DNA from: Sinosporangium siamense
Lineage (GTDB): Bacteria; Actinomycetota; Actinomycetes; Streptosporangiales; Streptosporangiaceae
Reading direction: 5' to 3'
DNA: 64,000 nt
Assembly (NCBI RefSeq): GCF_016863435.1
Contig: NZ_BOOW01000037.1
Coordinates: 1 to 64,000, forward strand
Shown here: positions 27,617-36,556 of the stretch, in pieces
Numbering within the stretch: position 1 is the stretch's first letter
Layout: every line of letters starts with the position of its first letter
Translations under genes and position numbers: made by a program
Notes under the pieces: generated by a model
The model's database searches: none
What the model was told of the DNA's origin: nothing
What the model saw: the letters and a program-made list of their open reading frames with translations, nothing else

Positions 27617-27696
27617 CAACAGGACACTCCACCCCTGACCTGCACTAAGAGCGGTGAAGAAGACGAAAGTCCGGTTATTGTCCTAAAATTCGCAGG

Positions 27697-28014
27697 GTGA
27701 TCTTTAAGCTGGTCGGCGACGGACGGCCTTATCCGGAACACGGCCTCACTCACCGCGAGTGGGCGCAGATACCGCCCCGCCAGGTCAGACTGGACTCACT
27801 GGTCACCACGAAGGCGGTGCTCGACCTCCACTCGCTCCTCGCCAAGGACTCCACCTTTTACGGCGACCTGTTCCCCCATGTCGTCCACTGGCAGGGCGAG
27901 TATTACCTCGAAGACGGCCTCCACCGGGCGCTGCGGGCCGCGCTGCACCAGCGGTCCGTGCTCCATGCGCGCGTGTTGTCGGTTCCGGATCAGGGCAAGC
28001 CAAGCCTGCGCTGA
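27697..28014 (+). CDS. Conserved small actinobacterial protein, 105 aa
   Basis: GTG 27697 starts MIFKLVGDGRPYPEHGLTHR. The sequence is compact, with PPRQVRLDSLVTTKAVLDL, FYGDLFPHVVHWQGEYY and LEDGLHRALRAALHQR. The last block resembles the G-x-H-R segment of ParB N-terminal domains, in which a short helix holds nucleotide, but the similarity is weak. Proteins of this kind are widespread in Actinobacteria without assigned function. Codon use is fully normal and the gene is intact. Confidence 0.65.
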   Translation: MIFKLVGDGRPYPEHGLTHREWAQIPPRQVRLDSLVTTKAVLDLHSLLAKDSTFYGDLFPHVVHWQGEYYLEDGLHRALRAALHQRSVLHARVLSVPDQGKPSLR

Positions 28015-28038
28015 CGTACGGCAGAGCCGCCGCAGAAT

Positions 28039-28602
28039 TCAGTTCACCGGCCTGCGCGACAACACGGGCGGGATTTCGGGGACGGTGTCGAGCCACGCCT
28101 CCACGACCCTGATGGTCTGGGGGCGGTTGAGCCGTGCGGCTTCCACGATGGTGCAGAAGTCGGCCCTGATGATCGGCAGAAGCGTCTCGCGTTGCCGATT
28201 GAAGATCTTCAACCACTCGGAAACGACGGCCTGGAGCAACGACGGATTCCTGCACGCCCCTCCGACCGGGATATCCCGGCCGGCGTTGGTGAACGCCGCT
28301 CTCACCGAGGCGAGGAGTTCCGCCGGGATGGTGCCGCGCCACACCTCGGTGAGCTGGTCGCGCAGTGCCAGCACCTGCTCCGCCGTCGGTATCTTCCGCC
28401 CCGTGGCGCTCGCACAGGCCCGCTTGTGCGCGTCGAAATATCTCCTGGCCTCCAAGAGCAGTTGCAGCGCACTGCATTCGGCTGTGGCCGCCGCGCACGC
28501 CGGCCGGTTGGCCGCGGCGTGAGCGGTGCCGGTGGCCGTTCCGGGGGTGAGCAGGGCCATTCCGGCGATCGCGGTGGCGGCGAGGACTCGTGAAACAGGC
28601 AT
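28039..28602 (-). CDS. Secreted hypothetical protein, 187 aa
   Basis: ATG 28602 follows GGGAGAGAGC. The first 30 residues are a Sec signal (VLAATAIAGMALLTPGTATG...AHA). The mature part is helical with six Cys (PACAAATAEC, KRACASATG, GGACRNP, ADFCTIV), suggesting a disulfide-stapled helical bundle. I recognise no family. It converges with the preceding 105-residue gene with a 24-bp gap. Confidence 0.65.
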   Translation of the reverse strand: MPVSRVLAATAIAGMALLTPGTATGTAHAAANRPACAAATAECSALQLLLEARRYFDAHKRACASATGRKIPTAEQVLALRDQLTEVWRGTIPAELLASVRAAFTNAGRDIPVGGACRNPSLLQAVVSEWLKIFNRQRETLLPIIRADFCTIVEAARLNRPQTIRVVEAWLDTVPEIPPVLSRRPVN

Positions 28603-28755
28603 GCTCTCTCCCGATCGTCGACCGGCCCGGGTGCGGCCCGGCCCTCGGAACTGGTTACCTTCAGGGTTGTCGACCTGCCTGAACACGCCTATCGGCACGC
28701 CGGGGGCTTTGCCGGATGCGCACGGAATCCAGGAAGCCCCCTCATAGGCGTTACG

Positions 28756-29064
28756 GTGGAGGGCATGGGGTCTCAGGGCGTTCACGTGGTCGGCATCGAA
28801 ACGGCGGCCGGGAGCAAAGTCAGCCTGCCTTTTCTCACCCGTGAGCAGGCCAACGCCGTGCACGCCGGTTTCGCCGATCTGAACCGGCCCATGGAGCCTC
28901 GGCCGACCTCGCCCGGCAATCCGCCGTGTGAGCTCTGCGACGGCACCGGCGCGTGGGAGGAACGGCGTGGAAGCGCCACCGCCTCGGGCGGTGTGGTGAT
29001 CACCAACATTCTCGTGCCGTGTGAGCTCTGCGCCGGCACCGGCCAGATGCCGGATGTGAACTGA
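28756..29064 (+). CDS. DnaJ-type zinc-finger small protein, 102 aa
   Basis: Two C-x-x-C-x-G-x-G repeats, PCELCDGTGAWEE and PCELCAGTGQMP, lie in the second half and match half of the DnaJ cysteine-rich zinc-binding domain. The N-terminal half has VGIETAAGSKVSLPFLTREQ. The start may be GTG 28756 or ATG 28765. Such stand-alone zinc ribbons are usually protein-interaction modules. Function unknown. It is divergent from the secreted protein gene upstream. Confidence 0.7.
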   Translation: MEGMGSQGVHVVGIETAAGSKVSLPFLTREQANAVHAGFADLNRPMEPRPTSPGNPPCELCDGTGAWEERRGSATASGGVVITNILVPCELCAGTGQMPDVN

Positions 29065-29166
29065 CTCCGAAGGCGTTAGCCGTATCAAAAGTCCGCGGAC
29101 GGGGCTCTGTCATTACGTCACCGCGTACGGGTGACATGACATGGCCCCGGCTGCGAAAGGACGACG

Positions 29167-29565
29167 ATGACCGGCGATGCCGTTCCCCGCGAAGTCGAAC
29201 TGCTTTTTCGCGTGAACGCCCAGCTCAATCAGCACGGCCTGCAAACGACCCTCGGACGGGATCACCAGGGCCGCCCCCACGTGAAGGTGTGCGACTGCCA
29301 CGGCGTCGTCCGCCGTGTCTATGTGCATCTGGCGTTCCGCTGGTTCTACTGGGGTGATCAGCCCGACGAACGTATTCCCATCGAGACCGTCGACCTGGCC
29401 GCGCTCGCCATCGGCCGGGCGGCCGAGCAGGGATGGCGGCGCGGCGAACAGGGTGAGCTCCGGCACGACATCCCCCGGCCCCGCCGGGCGCCGCGCCCGT
29501 GGCAGGCCCCCCGGGACACGGCGGACGACGATCACCACCCCTGGGACACGCCGCTCCTACCGTGA
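29167..29565 (+). CDS. Hypothetical protein, 132 aa
   Basis: ATG 29167 has AAAGGACGACG upstream. The product is soluble, with VELLFRVNAQLNQHGLQTTL, HVKVCDCHGVVRRVYVHLAF and RWFYWGDQ, and a charged Pro/Arg-rich tail. It resembles unnamed actinobacterial proteins with no assigned role. Its last 34 bases overlap the end of the convergent reductase gene. The spacer before it holds an imperfect dyad (TGTCAT...GTCAC / GTGAC...ATGACA) that may be an operator. Confidence 0.6.
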   Translation: MTGDAVPREVELLFRVNAQLNQHGLQTTLGRDHQGRPHVKVCDCHGVVRRVYVHLAFRWFYWGDQPDERIPIETVDLAALAIGRAAEQGWRRGEQGELRHDIPRPRRAPRPWQAPRDTADDDHHPWDTPLLP

Positions 29566-30620
29566 TCGGCGACCACTCCGGACGCCGTCCACCAGGGGCG
29601 GCGAAGGCTGAGTGCCCCTTTCTGGATGGATGAGGGAGAGTGACCGGCCCCGATGGGTGAAGGGCGGTTGAGGGCACGGTGGGTCTCTTCGGCGATCAAA
29701 TGCGTGTTGATGGCCATCGCGGCACGGGAGCCCGCCGCGGCGGCGGCGATCAGCTGGTCGAGGGGACTGGTGACGTTGCCGGCCACCCACACCCCGCGGG
29801 CGCCGGTCGCGCCCGCCTCGTCGGCGGCGATGTGGCGGCCGATGACCTGCCCGCCGGAGATGAAGTCTGCCGGTTTCACCCCCAAGGGGGCGAGGAAGTC
29901 GGCACGTGGGCGAAACCACGGCGCGATCACCAGGGCCCGGCACGGGTAGGCGGTGCCTCCGTCGCTCAGGCGCAGGTGGGAGAGGCGGCCACCGGTGGTG
30001 TCGAGCCTCGCCACGGTCCCCCGCACGACGGGGATGCCCCGGGCGGCGAGCTGGAGGTGTTCCTCTTTGGTGGGTTCCGGGCCGGTGTGCTGGAAGAGCG
30101 TGATGTGGGTGGTCCACTGTCGCCAATGCAGGGCTTGGTGCACAGCCCGCCCGTCGGTGGCCAAGACCCCGATGGTTTCATCCCGCACTTCCCACCCATG
30201 GCAATAAGGGCAGTAGAGCACGTCCTTTCCCCATAGCTGGGCGATGCCCGGAACGTCCGGTAGTTCGTCGGTCAGCCCCGTGGTGACCAGCAATCGCCGA
30301 GCATGAACCACGCTTGTATCGGCAAGCACGACATGAAAGCTCTTGTCCCGGCTTACCTCGACAACCGTCCCCTCCCGCACCATTACGCCGTATCGCCGTA
30401 CCTCGTCCCGTGCGATACGCAGCATCTCTCCAGGGGCCGTGCCGTCCCGGCCGAGGTAGGTGTGCAGGTTCTCCGCGTGCATATTGCGCGGTCCACCCGA
30501 GTCGATCACCAGCACCGAACGCCGGGCCCGCCCCAGGGCCAACGCGCCGCTCAGCCCGGCGACCCCACCCCCGATCACCACGACGTCGTAGTGCTGCTCC
30601 TGCATATGCCGTTCGCTCAT
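29532..30620 (-). CDS. Thioredoxin-reductase-like FAD-dependent oxidoreductase, 362 aa
   Basis: ATG 30620 (or 30605) precedes YDVVVIGGGVAGLSGALALG, the FAD-binding motif. VLYCPYCHGWEVRDE holds the redox CxxC of thioredoxin-reductase-like enzymes. GVWVAGNVTSPLDQLIAAAAAG is the C-terminal FAD motif. The central NADPH motif G-x-G-x-x-A is poorly conserved (IGVLATDGRAVHQALHW), as in the group of homologues used with small-molecule dithiols or unknown partners. No thioredoxin gene is adjacent. About 30 C-terminal residues extend beyond the usual end. Electron donor and substrate unknown. Confidence 0.82.
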   Translation of the reverse strand: MSERHMQEQHYDVVVIGGGVAGLSGALALGRARRSVLVIDSGGPRNMHAENLHTYLGRDGTAPGEMLRIARDEVRRYGVMVREGTVVEVSRDKSFHVVLADTSVVHARRLLVTTGLTDELPDVPGIAQLWGKDVLYCPYCHGWEVRDETIGVLATDGRAVHQALHWRQWTTHITLFQHTGPEPTKEEHLQLAARGIPVVRGTVARLDTTGGRLSHLRLSDGGTAYPCRALVIAPWFRPRADFLAPLGVKPADFISGGQVIGRHIAADEAGATGARGVWVAGNVTSPLDQLIAAAAAGSRAAMAINTHLIAEETHRALNRPSPIGAGHSPSSIQKGALSLRRPWWTASGVVADHGRSGVSQGW

Positions 30621-30700
30621 AGGTGCACCGCATTCCCCAAGCCGGCGCACCTAGCCCCCCACCGGGGACAAAGATCCCCGGCGGTACGGCAAAGCCTTGT

Positions 30701-31780
30701 TCAGCGCCCACTTCTGGAAAACGACGACACGGTCACTACCGCCACGATCCCCGTAAGCAGGACGACGAGCAAGGTCCGGTCCATGCCCTTCCTTCGATCC
30801 CCGAACCGGTTGAGCACCACCGGCCGGTCCAAGGCGCGATATTCCTCGGTTTTTGTGGGCGTCGGTTTCGGGCGGGGACTGGGCCGCTGCGACGGGCGCG
30901 CCGGCCGGGGCGGCGCGGGCCTGGCGATCGGCACGGGGGCGGGCTGCGGACGCGGTTCGGCCCTCGGCGGATCGGGCACTCGCGGCGGCTCCGGCGGAGG
31001 CGGAGGATCCGGAAGCGGCGGCGGCTCCGGCGGGTCGGGTACGGCAGGAGCCTCCATAGGCGGATTAGCCGGCATGTCGGGAAAGGACGGAGGCTCTGGG
31101 CGCGGCGGGGCAGGCCGTTCCGCGGGTTGCTGCGCTGGCGGTTGTGCCACCGGCGCGGAGTGTTTGTGCTTGTGCGAGTGGTGATGAGGGACAAGGGGCC
31201 ACAGCAGCCCGGTGACCCCGGAAAGCAGCCCATCGTCGCCGACCAGGGGGAGGTTCGGCGTCACCGCCTTCACGATCCGCGTGAGGGGCTCGGGTGAGTC
31301 GTCGGGGTGCGGTGCGGGGGACTCCTCTGCTTGAGCCGCTGGTTCCGGTGATTCGTCCGGCAATGGGGCAGGGAATTGCGCCCCTCGAACCGATTGTGTG
31401 ACCGGGGCAGGTGAGTCGTCGGGTTGTGGGGCGGCAGGGGATTCCTTGGCGTGAACGGCTTTCGCACGAGGCTCGGGGGAGTCGTCCGGTTGAGGGGAGG
31501 GGGACTCCTCTACCGGGTCGGGTGCGGTCCTGCCCAGCATGACTTCTGGCTCGGGCGACTCCTCCGTCTCGGGTTCGACCGTGCGCTCCGCCGACCTCTC
31601 GGGGGAATCGTCAAGCAGGCTCTCGCCGTACGAAACGGGGAGTGTGGGCGGGCTTAGCGGCGCTATCGCCTGATCGGTGCCCGCCATCGCTTGAGTCGCA
31701 TGCACGGCGCCGGTGAGGACAGGTGCCAGAAGGCCGCCTGAAAGCACCACCGCGCCCAACCACCCCATGCGCCGCGTCAT
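30701..31780 (-). CDS. Proline-rich repetitive surface protein with C-terminal membrane anchor, 359 aa
   Basis: A signal peptide (WLGAVVLSGGLLAPVLTGAVHA) is followed by about 120 residues of irregular repeats built on DDSPEP / ESPEP / ESPAP units, a short His/Lys-rich stretch (PHHHSHKHKHS), a long Pro-rich region and finally a hydrophobic segment TLLVVLLTGIVAVVTV with a basic tail. The design fits a cell-wall spanning, membrane-anchored stalk. No enzymatic domain or sortase motif is present. Similar low-complexity proteins in Streptosporangiaceae have no assigned function. The Asp/Ser-Pro repeats may be prone to length variation. Confidence 0.65.
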   Translation of the reverse strand: MTRRMGWLGAVVLSGGLLAPVLTGAVHATQAMAGTDQAIAPLSPPTLPVSYGESLLDDSPERSAERTVEPETEESPEPEVMLGRTAPDPVEESPSPQPDDSPEPRAKAVHAKESPAAPQPDDSPAPVTQSVRGAQFPAPLPDESPEPAAQAEESPAPHPDDSPEPLTRIVKAVTPNLPLVGDDGLLSGVTGLLWPLVPHHHSHKHKHSAPVAQPPAQQPAERPAPPRPEPPSFPDMPANPPMEAPAVPDPPEPPPLPDPPPPPEPPRVPDPPRAEPRPQPAPVPIARPAPPRPARPSQRPSPRPKPTPTKTEEYRALDRPVVLNRFGDRRKGMDRTLLVVLLTGIVAVVTVSSFSRSGR

Positions 31781-32029
31781 GCGAAGAGTAATAGCACGTT
31801 ACTTATCGTGATTGTAGGGATCTTCAGCGTGTGGGCAGGAAACAGTCATGGAGTGTTCCACTCTGCGGCACAACATGCCGTTAACGTGAGCTTTTCTCAT
31901 TCATGCCGCCGCGGAGAAGCTCCGGCACGTGGCGCTGGAACCAATGCCGGTGCGTTCCACGTTGACTCAGTGCGGTGGCCGGGTAGATCGCATATGGCAG
32001 CGACCGGACGCGGCAGAGAGGTGCCGGAG

Positions 32030-32410
32030 ATGGGGAAGACAGCTCGCGCGGCGGCGGCCTGGCGCACTTACAAGGAAGTCAACAAGCCGGGAGCCCCGCC
32101 CATCGGTGCGCGGATCCGCGCCGTCCCGAGGCTTGTGCGCGGGGTCGCCAAGGGCGATTACCCACACATGGGGCGTGGCAAGCTCGCGATGATGGCGCTC
32201 GGCGTGCTTTACATCATCTCCCCGATCGACATCATTCCCGACTTCCTCATGCTCATCGGCGTCGCCGACGACTTCGGCCTTCTGCTGTGGCTGACCGGCT
32301 CCCTGCTGGGGGAGAGCGGGCGGTTTGTGCAGTGGGAGGACCAGAGCCGGGTGGCCCCCCACACGGAGAGGGTGTTCCCGCCGCCGGGCGACGGGGCCAC
32401 ACATCACTGA
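32030..32410 (+). CDS. DUF1232/YkvA-family membrane protein, 126 aa
   Basis: ATG 32030 is placed after GAGAGG; ATG 31994 is an alternative. The core MALGVLYIISPIDIIPDFLM then IGVADDFGLLLWLTGSLLG is the characteristic YkvA motif, with S-P-x-D-x-x-P-D-F-x-P-like loop and acidic pair. Small membrane protein of unknown function. It converges with the amidohydrolase gene across a hairpin. Confidence 0.82.
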   Translation: MGKTARAAAAWRTYKEVNKPGAPPIGARIRAVPRLVRGVAKGDYPHMGRGKLAMMALGVLYIISPIDIIPDFLMLIGVADDFGLLLWLTGSLLGESGRFVQWEDQSRVAPHTERVFPPPGDGATHH

Positions 32411-32451
32411 CGGGCTGCGTTAGGCCCGGGCGACCATACGGATCGGCCCAC

Positions 32452-32475
32452 GTCGGCCTGGTGAGCCAGGCCGAC
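32452..32475. terminator. Hairpin between convergent genes
   Basis: GTCGGCCTGG (32452-32461) pairs with CCAGGCCGAC (32466-32475) around TGAG. It separates the YkvA-like gene and the amidohydrolase gene and probably ends both transcripts. Confidence 0.75.
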
Positions 32476-32523
32476 GACCTCCCCGGCGCGAGGGTCGGAG
32501 CTGCGCCGGGCCCCACGCGGGGG

Positions 32524-33744
32524 TCAGAGCTGCTCCATCCTCAGCCAAGCCCGGGAGGGGAGCGGGTGGCCGAACAACCTTGCCGCGTTGCCATAGGCCA
32601 CGCGTGCGATGTCGGCCGGAGGGAGCGTGCCCAGATTGCGCGCGACGCAGCGTTGCGTGTCGGGCCACGTGGAGTCCGAGTGGGGATAGCCGCTCTCCAA
32701 GAGCACCCGCTCAAGACCGACGGCCAGGCGCACCCCGGAGAGGGCGTGGTCGTTGAGCGTGCCGAAGTAGAAGTTGCGGCGCAGCACCTCGCTGGGTTTG
32801 AGGCCGCCGTCCCACGAGGTCTCCTCGGCCACCGGGTGGTCGAGGGCATAGTCCGCACGTTCGGCCAGCATGGGCAGCCAGCCGACGCCGCCTTCCACGA
32901 TGAGGATGCGCAACCCGGGGAATCGCAGCGGCACGCCCGACCAGAGCCAGTCCGCGCAGGCGAACATGGCGCTGGCGGGGATCAGCGTGGTGATCGCCTC
33001 GATGGGGGTGTCGGGCGAGGGCACGGGCGCCCAGGAGGCCGCTCCGGCGTGCAGGCAGACGACCGTGCCGGTCTCCTCGCAGGCCTCGAAGAACGGATCC
33101 CAATATGGCGTGTGAATCGATGGCAGACGCAAGCGTGAGGGGAACTCGGGGAAGAGCACCGCTTTGAAGCCGCGTGAGGCGTTGGCGCGGATCTCCTTCG
33201 CGGCTATCTCGGGGTCGGAGAGCCAGGGCAGTTGCAGCGCGATGATGCGCTCGGGATAGGTGCCCGCCCATACGTCGACATGCCAGTCATTCCACGCCTT
33301 CAGCACGGCAAGGCCAAGATCTTGGTCGCGAGTCTTCGAGAAGAGCATGCCGGCCTGCCCGGCGAGCATGGCGGGGAAGCAGAGCGCGGCCCAGATGCCG
33401 GCGCGGTCCATGTCCTCGATCCGCGCCTCGATGTCGTGGGCACCAGGGCGCATGTTCTCAAACCGCACGGGCTCCAGGGTGCGCTGCTCATGAGGCAGGC
33501 CCGCGCCCACGTCGAGGCCGGCGCACGAGTAGGTGGCTCCGCCGTACCGCCAGACCTGGTGCCCGGCTTCGGTCTCAACCACCTTGGGGGCCAGGTCGAC
33601 ATACTTCTCGGGCAGGCGATCGGTGAACAAGTCCGGCGGCTCGATCAAATGATCGTCAACGGAAATGATCACATAATCCCGCCGCCTCGGTTCGGGGTCA
33701 GCGGGCAGCGGCGTAGTCACAGTAAAACCGTACGACGCTGGCAT
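32524..33744 (-). CDS. Amidohydrolase family 2 metal-dependent hydrolase, 406 aa
   Basis: ATG 33744 begins MPASYGFTVTT; a GTG eight codons later is an alternative. The family-2 amidohydrolase (ACMSD-like TIM barrel) pattern is visible: IISVDDHLIEPPDLFTDRLP at the first strand, RIEDMDRAGIWAALCFP, HTPYWDPFFEACEETGTVVC followed by LHAGA (metal His), and FYFGTLNDHAL then ESGYPHSDSTWPDT (the D-x-P/H-x-D end of the barrel). Such enzymes decarboxylate or hydrolyse small aromatic or lactone substrates. No pathway neighbours help to choose. Confidence 0.85.
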   Translation of the reverse strand: MPASYGFTVTTPLPADPEPRRRDYVIISVDDHLIEPPDLFTDRLPEKYVDLAPKVVETEAGHQVWRYGGATYSCAGLDVGAGLPHEQRTLEPVRFENMRPGAHDIEARIEDMDRAGIWAALCFPAMLAGQAGMLFSKTRDQDLGLAVLKAWNDWHVDVWAGTYPERIIALQLPWLSDPEIAAKEIRANASRGFKAVLFPEFPSRLRLPSIHTPYWDPFFEACEETGTVVCLHAGAASWAPVPSPDTPIEAITTLIPASAMFACADWLWSGVPLRFPGLRILIVEGGVGWLPMLAERADYALDHPVAEETSWDGGLKPSEVLRRNFYFGTLNDHALSGVRLAVGLERVLLESGYPHSDSTWPDTQRCVARNLGTLPPADIARVAYGNAARLFGHPLPSRAWLRMEQL

Positions 33745-33811
33745 AACACCTAACAACCTGCGAGGTCTCCGGTTGGTCTCCGTTACCACACCCTAGCGGA
33801 CCCCCTCCCAC

Positions 33812-34381
33812 TCAAGGGATGGATCTCGCCAAACCCGGATAGTCAATCACGAACCCATCCGAACTGTAGGTCAAGTCCACCTGGAAGCCCTCGCTTTCGT
33901 ACCGCACGACATGCGGTCGGAGATGCGTATACCGCTGCTCATCTCGTACAACAGACAAATACGGCACGCTCACCCAGGCCATGACGAAGTCCACGGTGCC
34001 CGGCACGGTCAGCAGATGGCGGCGGAGCGCAGGCATGGTGTTGGTGAGCGGAGAGAGGCCGAGATCACAGTCGGCGGCGTCGGCCAGACGCAACGGATCA
34101 CCGCCCGGCAGGGGCTCGTCGAGCTCGCCGTCGGCCTGCGCCTCACACGACCACAGGCCGTCGGCGGACCGGCGCAGATCGAGCGAACGCCACCACCCCG
34201 CACCCGACGACTGCACGCTCAACGCCTCGGTCGTAAGGTTGGGGAAGGTCCGCAGCGAATATTCCAGGCGATACGGCACAGGGTCCGCCCCCACGGCCAC
34301 CCCCGTGGCCGTCAGCCCTTCCAGCAGCTCGACATCGGCGTATTCCGCTCCTGCCTCCTTCAACCACACCAGTGACCGCAT
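33812..34381 (-). CDS. Putative glycolipid-binding protein (PF06475), 189 aa
   Basis: ATG 34381 has GGAGGGAGGCGGAC just before it. The sequence follows the family: VTGVAV-like leader ATGVAVGADPVPYRLEYSLR, the central WWRSLDLRRSADGLWS and TNTMPALRRHLLTVPGTVDF, and a C-terminal VRYESEGFQVDLTYSSDGF. The fold is a beta-barrel implicated in binding glycolipid in one characterised relative; the role here is unknown. Intracellular (no signal). Confidence 0.8.
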   Translation of the reverse strand: MRSLVWLKEAGAEYADVELLEGLTATGVAVGADPVPYRLEYSLRTFPNLTTEALSVQSSGAGWWRSLDLRRSADGLWSCEAQADGELDEPLPGGDPLRLADAADCDLGLSPLTNTMPALRRHLLTVPGTVDFVMAWVSVPYLSVVRDEQRYTHLRPHVVRYESEGFQVDLTYSSDGFVIDYPGLARSIP

Positions 34382-34418
34382 GTCCGCCTCCCTCCACAAT
34401 TTCAGCGTAGAAGGCGCT

Positions 34419-35234
34419 TCAGGGGTTGGCAGGGGCCTCCGTGGTGTTCTGCCCTGCGGCGGAGTCTTCCGCCTCCTTGGCGGCGGCCTGCCGGAGATCG
34501 GCTGCCTCCCTGCGAATCAGGATCAGCCAGCCGCCAACCGCGATGCCGATGAAAAGCCACCACTGCACCCCATAAGCGAGGTTCAGCCCCCCGCCGCCAC
34601 CCACATCCGGCGGCGGCACAGGCTCAGGCGCGGCGGCGATGGCCGGGCTCTGCTCGGTCAGATCGACATATCCGACAGGCATCTTGTACGGCATGCGCCC
34701 GCCGATGGCCGGCACATCGATCAGCAGGACCTGCCCCGGCGGCAAGCCGGCGCGGTTTCGGATGCCGCTGCTCTCCTCGGTCTCGCTCAGCCGCAGCCGC
34801 CCGGTGACGGCGACCTGGCCGGCTGGGGGCGGCGGCACGTCGGGGACGGCATCAGCGCTCGCGCCGGCCTTGACCCAGCCCCGGTTCACGAGCACGGCCT
34901 GCCCCTGGCCGGTGATCAGCGGGGTCAGCACGTAGAAGCCGGTCTGGCCGTTTTGCGGACGGCGGCGGACCAGGGTCTGGTTGCTTACGTCGTATGTGCC
35001 GGTCGCCGTCACGGTGCGAAACTTGTCACCGGGCTCCGCCGTACCCCCCTCCGGGAGGAGCGACCCGATCGGCACCGGGGCCGCCGCGAGGTTGCCGGTC
35101 GCCAGGTCGGTGGCGGACGACTGCTCCTCATATCGGCCGAACTGCCACTGCCCGAGCAGCACGAACGCCGGGATGACCAGCAGCACCACGACGTGGAGCA
35201 CCAGCCAGCGCGGAGTCAAGAGGAACCGGTACAC
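34419..35234 (-). CDS. SURF1-family protein, 271 aa
   Basis: SURF1 proteins assist cytochrome c oxidase assembly in the membrane. GTG 35234 follows GGGGAC. Two membrane segments flank the periplasmic part: WLVLHVVVLLVIPAFVLLGQ near the N-terminus and WWLFIGIAVGGWLILI near the C-terminus. Diagnostic blocks are LGQWQFGRYEEQ, VTATGTYD, GFYVLTPLITGQGQAVLVNR then GWV, and NLAYGVQWW. The tail is Glu/Ala-rich. No oxidase genes are nearby. Confidence 0.88.
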   Translation of the reverse strand: MYRFLLTPRWLVLHVVVLLVIPAFVLLGQWQFGRYEEQSSATDLATGNLAAAPVPIGSLLPEGGTAEPGDKFRTVTATGTYDVSNQTLVRRRPQNGQTGFYVLTPLITGQGQAVLVNRGWVKAGASADAVPDVPPPPAGQVAVTGRLRLSETEESSGIRNRAGLPPGQVLLIDVPAIGGRMPYKMPVGYVDLTEQSPAIAAAPEPVPPPDVGGGGGLNLAYGVQWWLFIGIAVGGWLILIRREAADLRQAAAKEAEDSAAGQNTTEAPANP

Positions 35235-35268
35235 GTCCCCAGCGTAGGTGCCGGGGGGACCGGTCCCG

Positions 35269-35757
35269 TCACTGCGTCGGAGGCTTCCGGACCTGCGGGG
35301 TCTTGGGGGAAACAGGATCCCGGACGGGCGTGACCTCGCGCGGACCGGCGAGCTCGTGGCCCTCGGCACAGCGGAACTGCTGGTGGATCGGCGCGCCGCA
35401 GCCCCGGTGAGTGAGCACCATGGGCGGACCGTTCTGCTCCGCGAGGTGACGATCACCCCAATGCATAAGCGCGACCATGATCGGATAGAGGTCCAGCCCC
35501 TTTTGGGTCAGCCGGTATTCGTCGCGCTTGCGTTGCCCCGGCTCGCGGTACGGCTCCTTGGCCAGCAACCCCTCGTCGACCAGGCGGGCCAGCCTCGCGC
35601 TCAGCACCTGTCGGGGGGCTCCTGTGCCCTGGTGGAGATCGGCGAAACGGCGCACCCCGTTGAACGCTTCGCGCAACACGAGGAAGGTCCACTTCTCGCC
35701 AACGATGCCCAGAGTGCGCTGAATCGAACAGCCCTGCACCTGGTGAGGCCCGGTCAT
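35269..35757 (-). CDS. HxlR-family regulator, 162 aa
   Basis: ATG 35757 (or 35796) starts the protein. The winged helix is GCSIQRTLGIVGEKWTFLVL, FADLHQGTGAPRQVLSARL and DEYRLTQKGLDLYPIMVAL, with the N-terminal Cys typical of HxlR sensors. A C-terminal extension contains a zinc-like C...H...C arrangement (HRGCGAPIHQQFRCAEGHEL), which occurs in a subset of longer HxlR proteins. It ends 34 bp from the SURF1 start on the same strand, but control of SURF1 is not implied. Target unknown. Confidence 0.85.
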   Translation of the reverse strand: MTGPHQVQGCSIQRTLGIVGEKWTFLVLREAFNGVRRFADLHQGTGAPRQVLSARLARLVDEGLLAKEPYREPGQRKRDEYRLTQKGLDLYPIMVALMHWGDRHLAEQNGPPMVLTHRGCGAPIHQQFRCAEGHELAGPREVTPVRDPVSPKTPQVRKPPTQ

Positions 35758-35950
35758 GTCCGAATGGTAGGTCGTTCTTCGGGGGTGTTCGGTCATGTGG
35801 GTAAGATCTTGTGGGCTTTCCTTCCCGATCACAATCCGGCAAGGTGGTTTGTCGCCATGAGATCCAGGGTGATCTTCAGAAAGCCACACATGGTAGGCAA
35901 AACCAGCTTATGTTTGCGGAACAACGTTCTGTTAGCTCACCATTGAGTGT

Positions 35951-36556
35951 GTGAAGAGTGTCAAGAACGGACGCGATGGGCGAAGCCGCATCATAGAAGG
36001 TGCACTCCGGCGTTTCAGTCAAGACGGTGTTTCGGCCACGACCCTGGCCAGCCTCCGAGAGGAGAGCGGCGTCAGCGTCGGCAGTTTCTACCACCACTTT
36101 GCCAGCAAAGAACACGTCTACGGCGTGCTCTACGCGGAGACCCAGGCGATGTACCAAAGCGCCTTCGTCACAGAGCTGGAAAAGCACGCGAGCGCCCGCG
36201 ACGGCATCCGCGCCATCGTGGCCCTCCACATGGCCTGGTGCGGCGAACACCCCGAACGTGCCCGCCTGCTTATCAGCGAACGCCCGCCCCGCCGCCACGA
36301 GCCGGGCGGCACCGAGGTCTCCGAACAACGCCGCGCCTTCTTCCGCCAGGTATCGGAGTGGTGGCTGCCCCACACCGAGGCCAGGCTGCTCCCGCCCATC
36401 CACGCGACCATGTGTTATGTGCTCTGGCTCGGCCCCGCTCAGGAGATGTGCCGCCTGTGGTTCGCCGGCGCACACCAGCCCACCCCCGAGGAGATCGAGT
36501 CCCTCTGCGACGCCGCCTGGCTCAGCCTGCGCGTCCCCGGTGCCCCTGGCGAGTAA
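35951..36556 (+). CDS. TetR-family regulator, 201 aa
   Basis: GTG 35951 starts a DNA-binding domain of standard form: RSRIIEGALRRFSQDGVSAT, LASLREESGVSVGSFYHHFA, SKEHVYGVLYAETQAMYQ. The C-terminal ligand domain is helical with AIVALHMAWCGEHPERARLL and a Trp/His-rich VSEWWLPHTEARL. It is divergent from the HxlR gene across 193 bp, a possible shared regulatory region. No enzyme or efflux gene is adjacent in the same direction, so its target is not evident. Confidence 0.88.
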   Translation: MKSVKNGRDGRSRIIEGALRRFSQDGVSATTLASLREESGVSVGSFYHHFASKEHVYGVLYAETQAMYQSAFVTELEKHASARDGIRAIVALHMAWCGEHPERARLLISERPPRRHEPGGTEVSEQRRAFFRQVSEWWLPHTEARLLPPIHATMCYVLWLGPAQEMCRLWFAGAHQPTPEEIESLCDAAWLSLRVPGAPGE

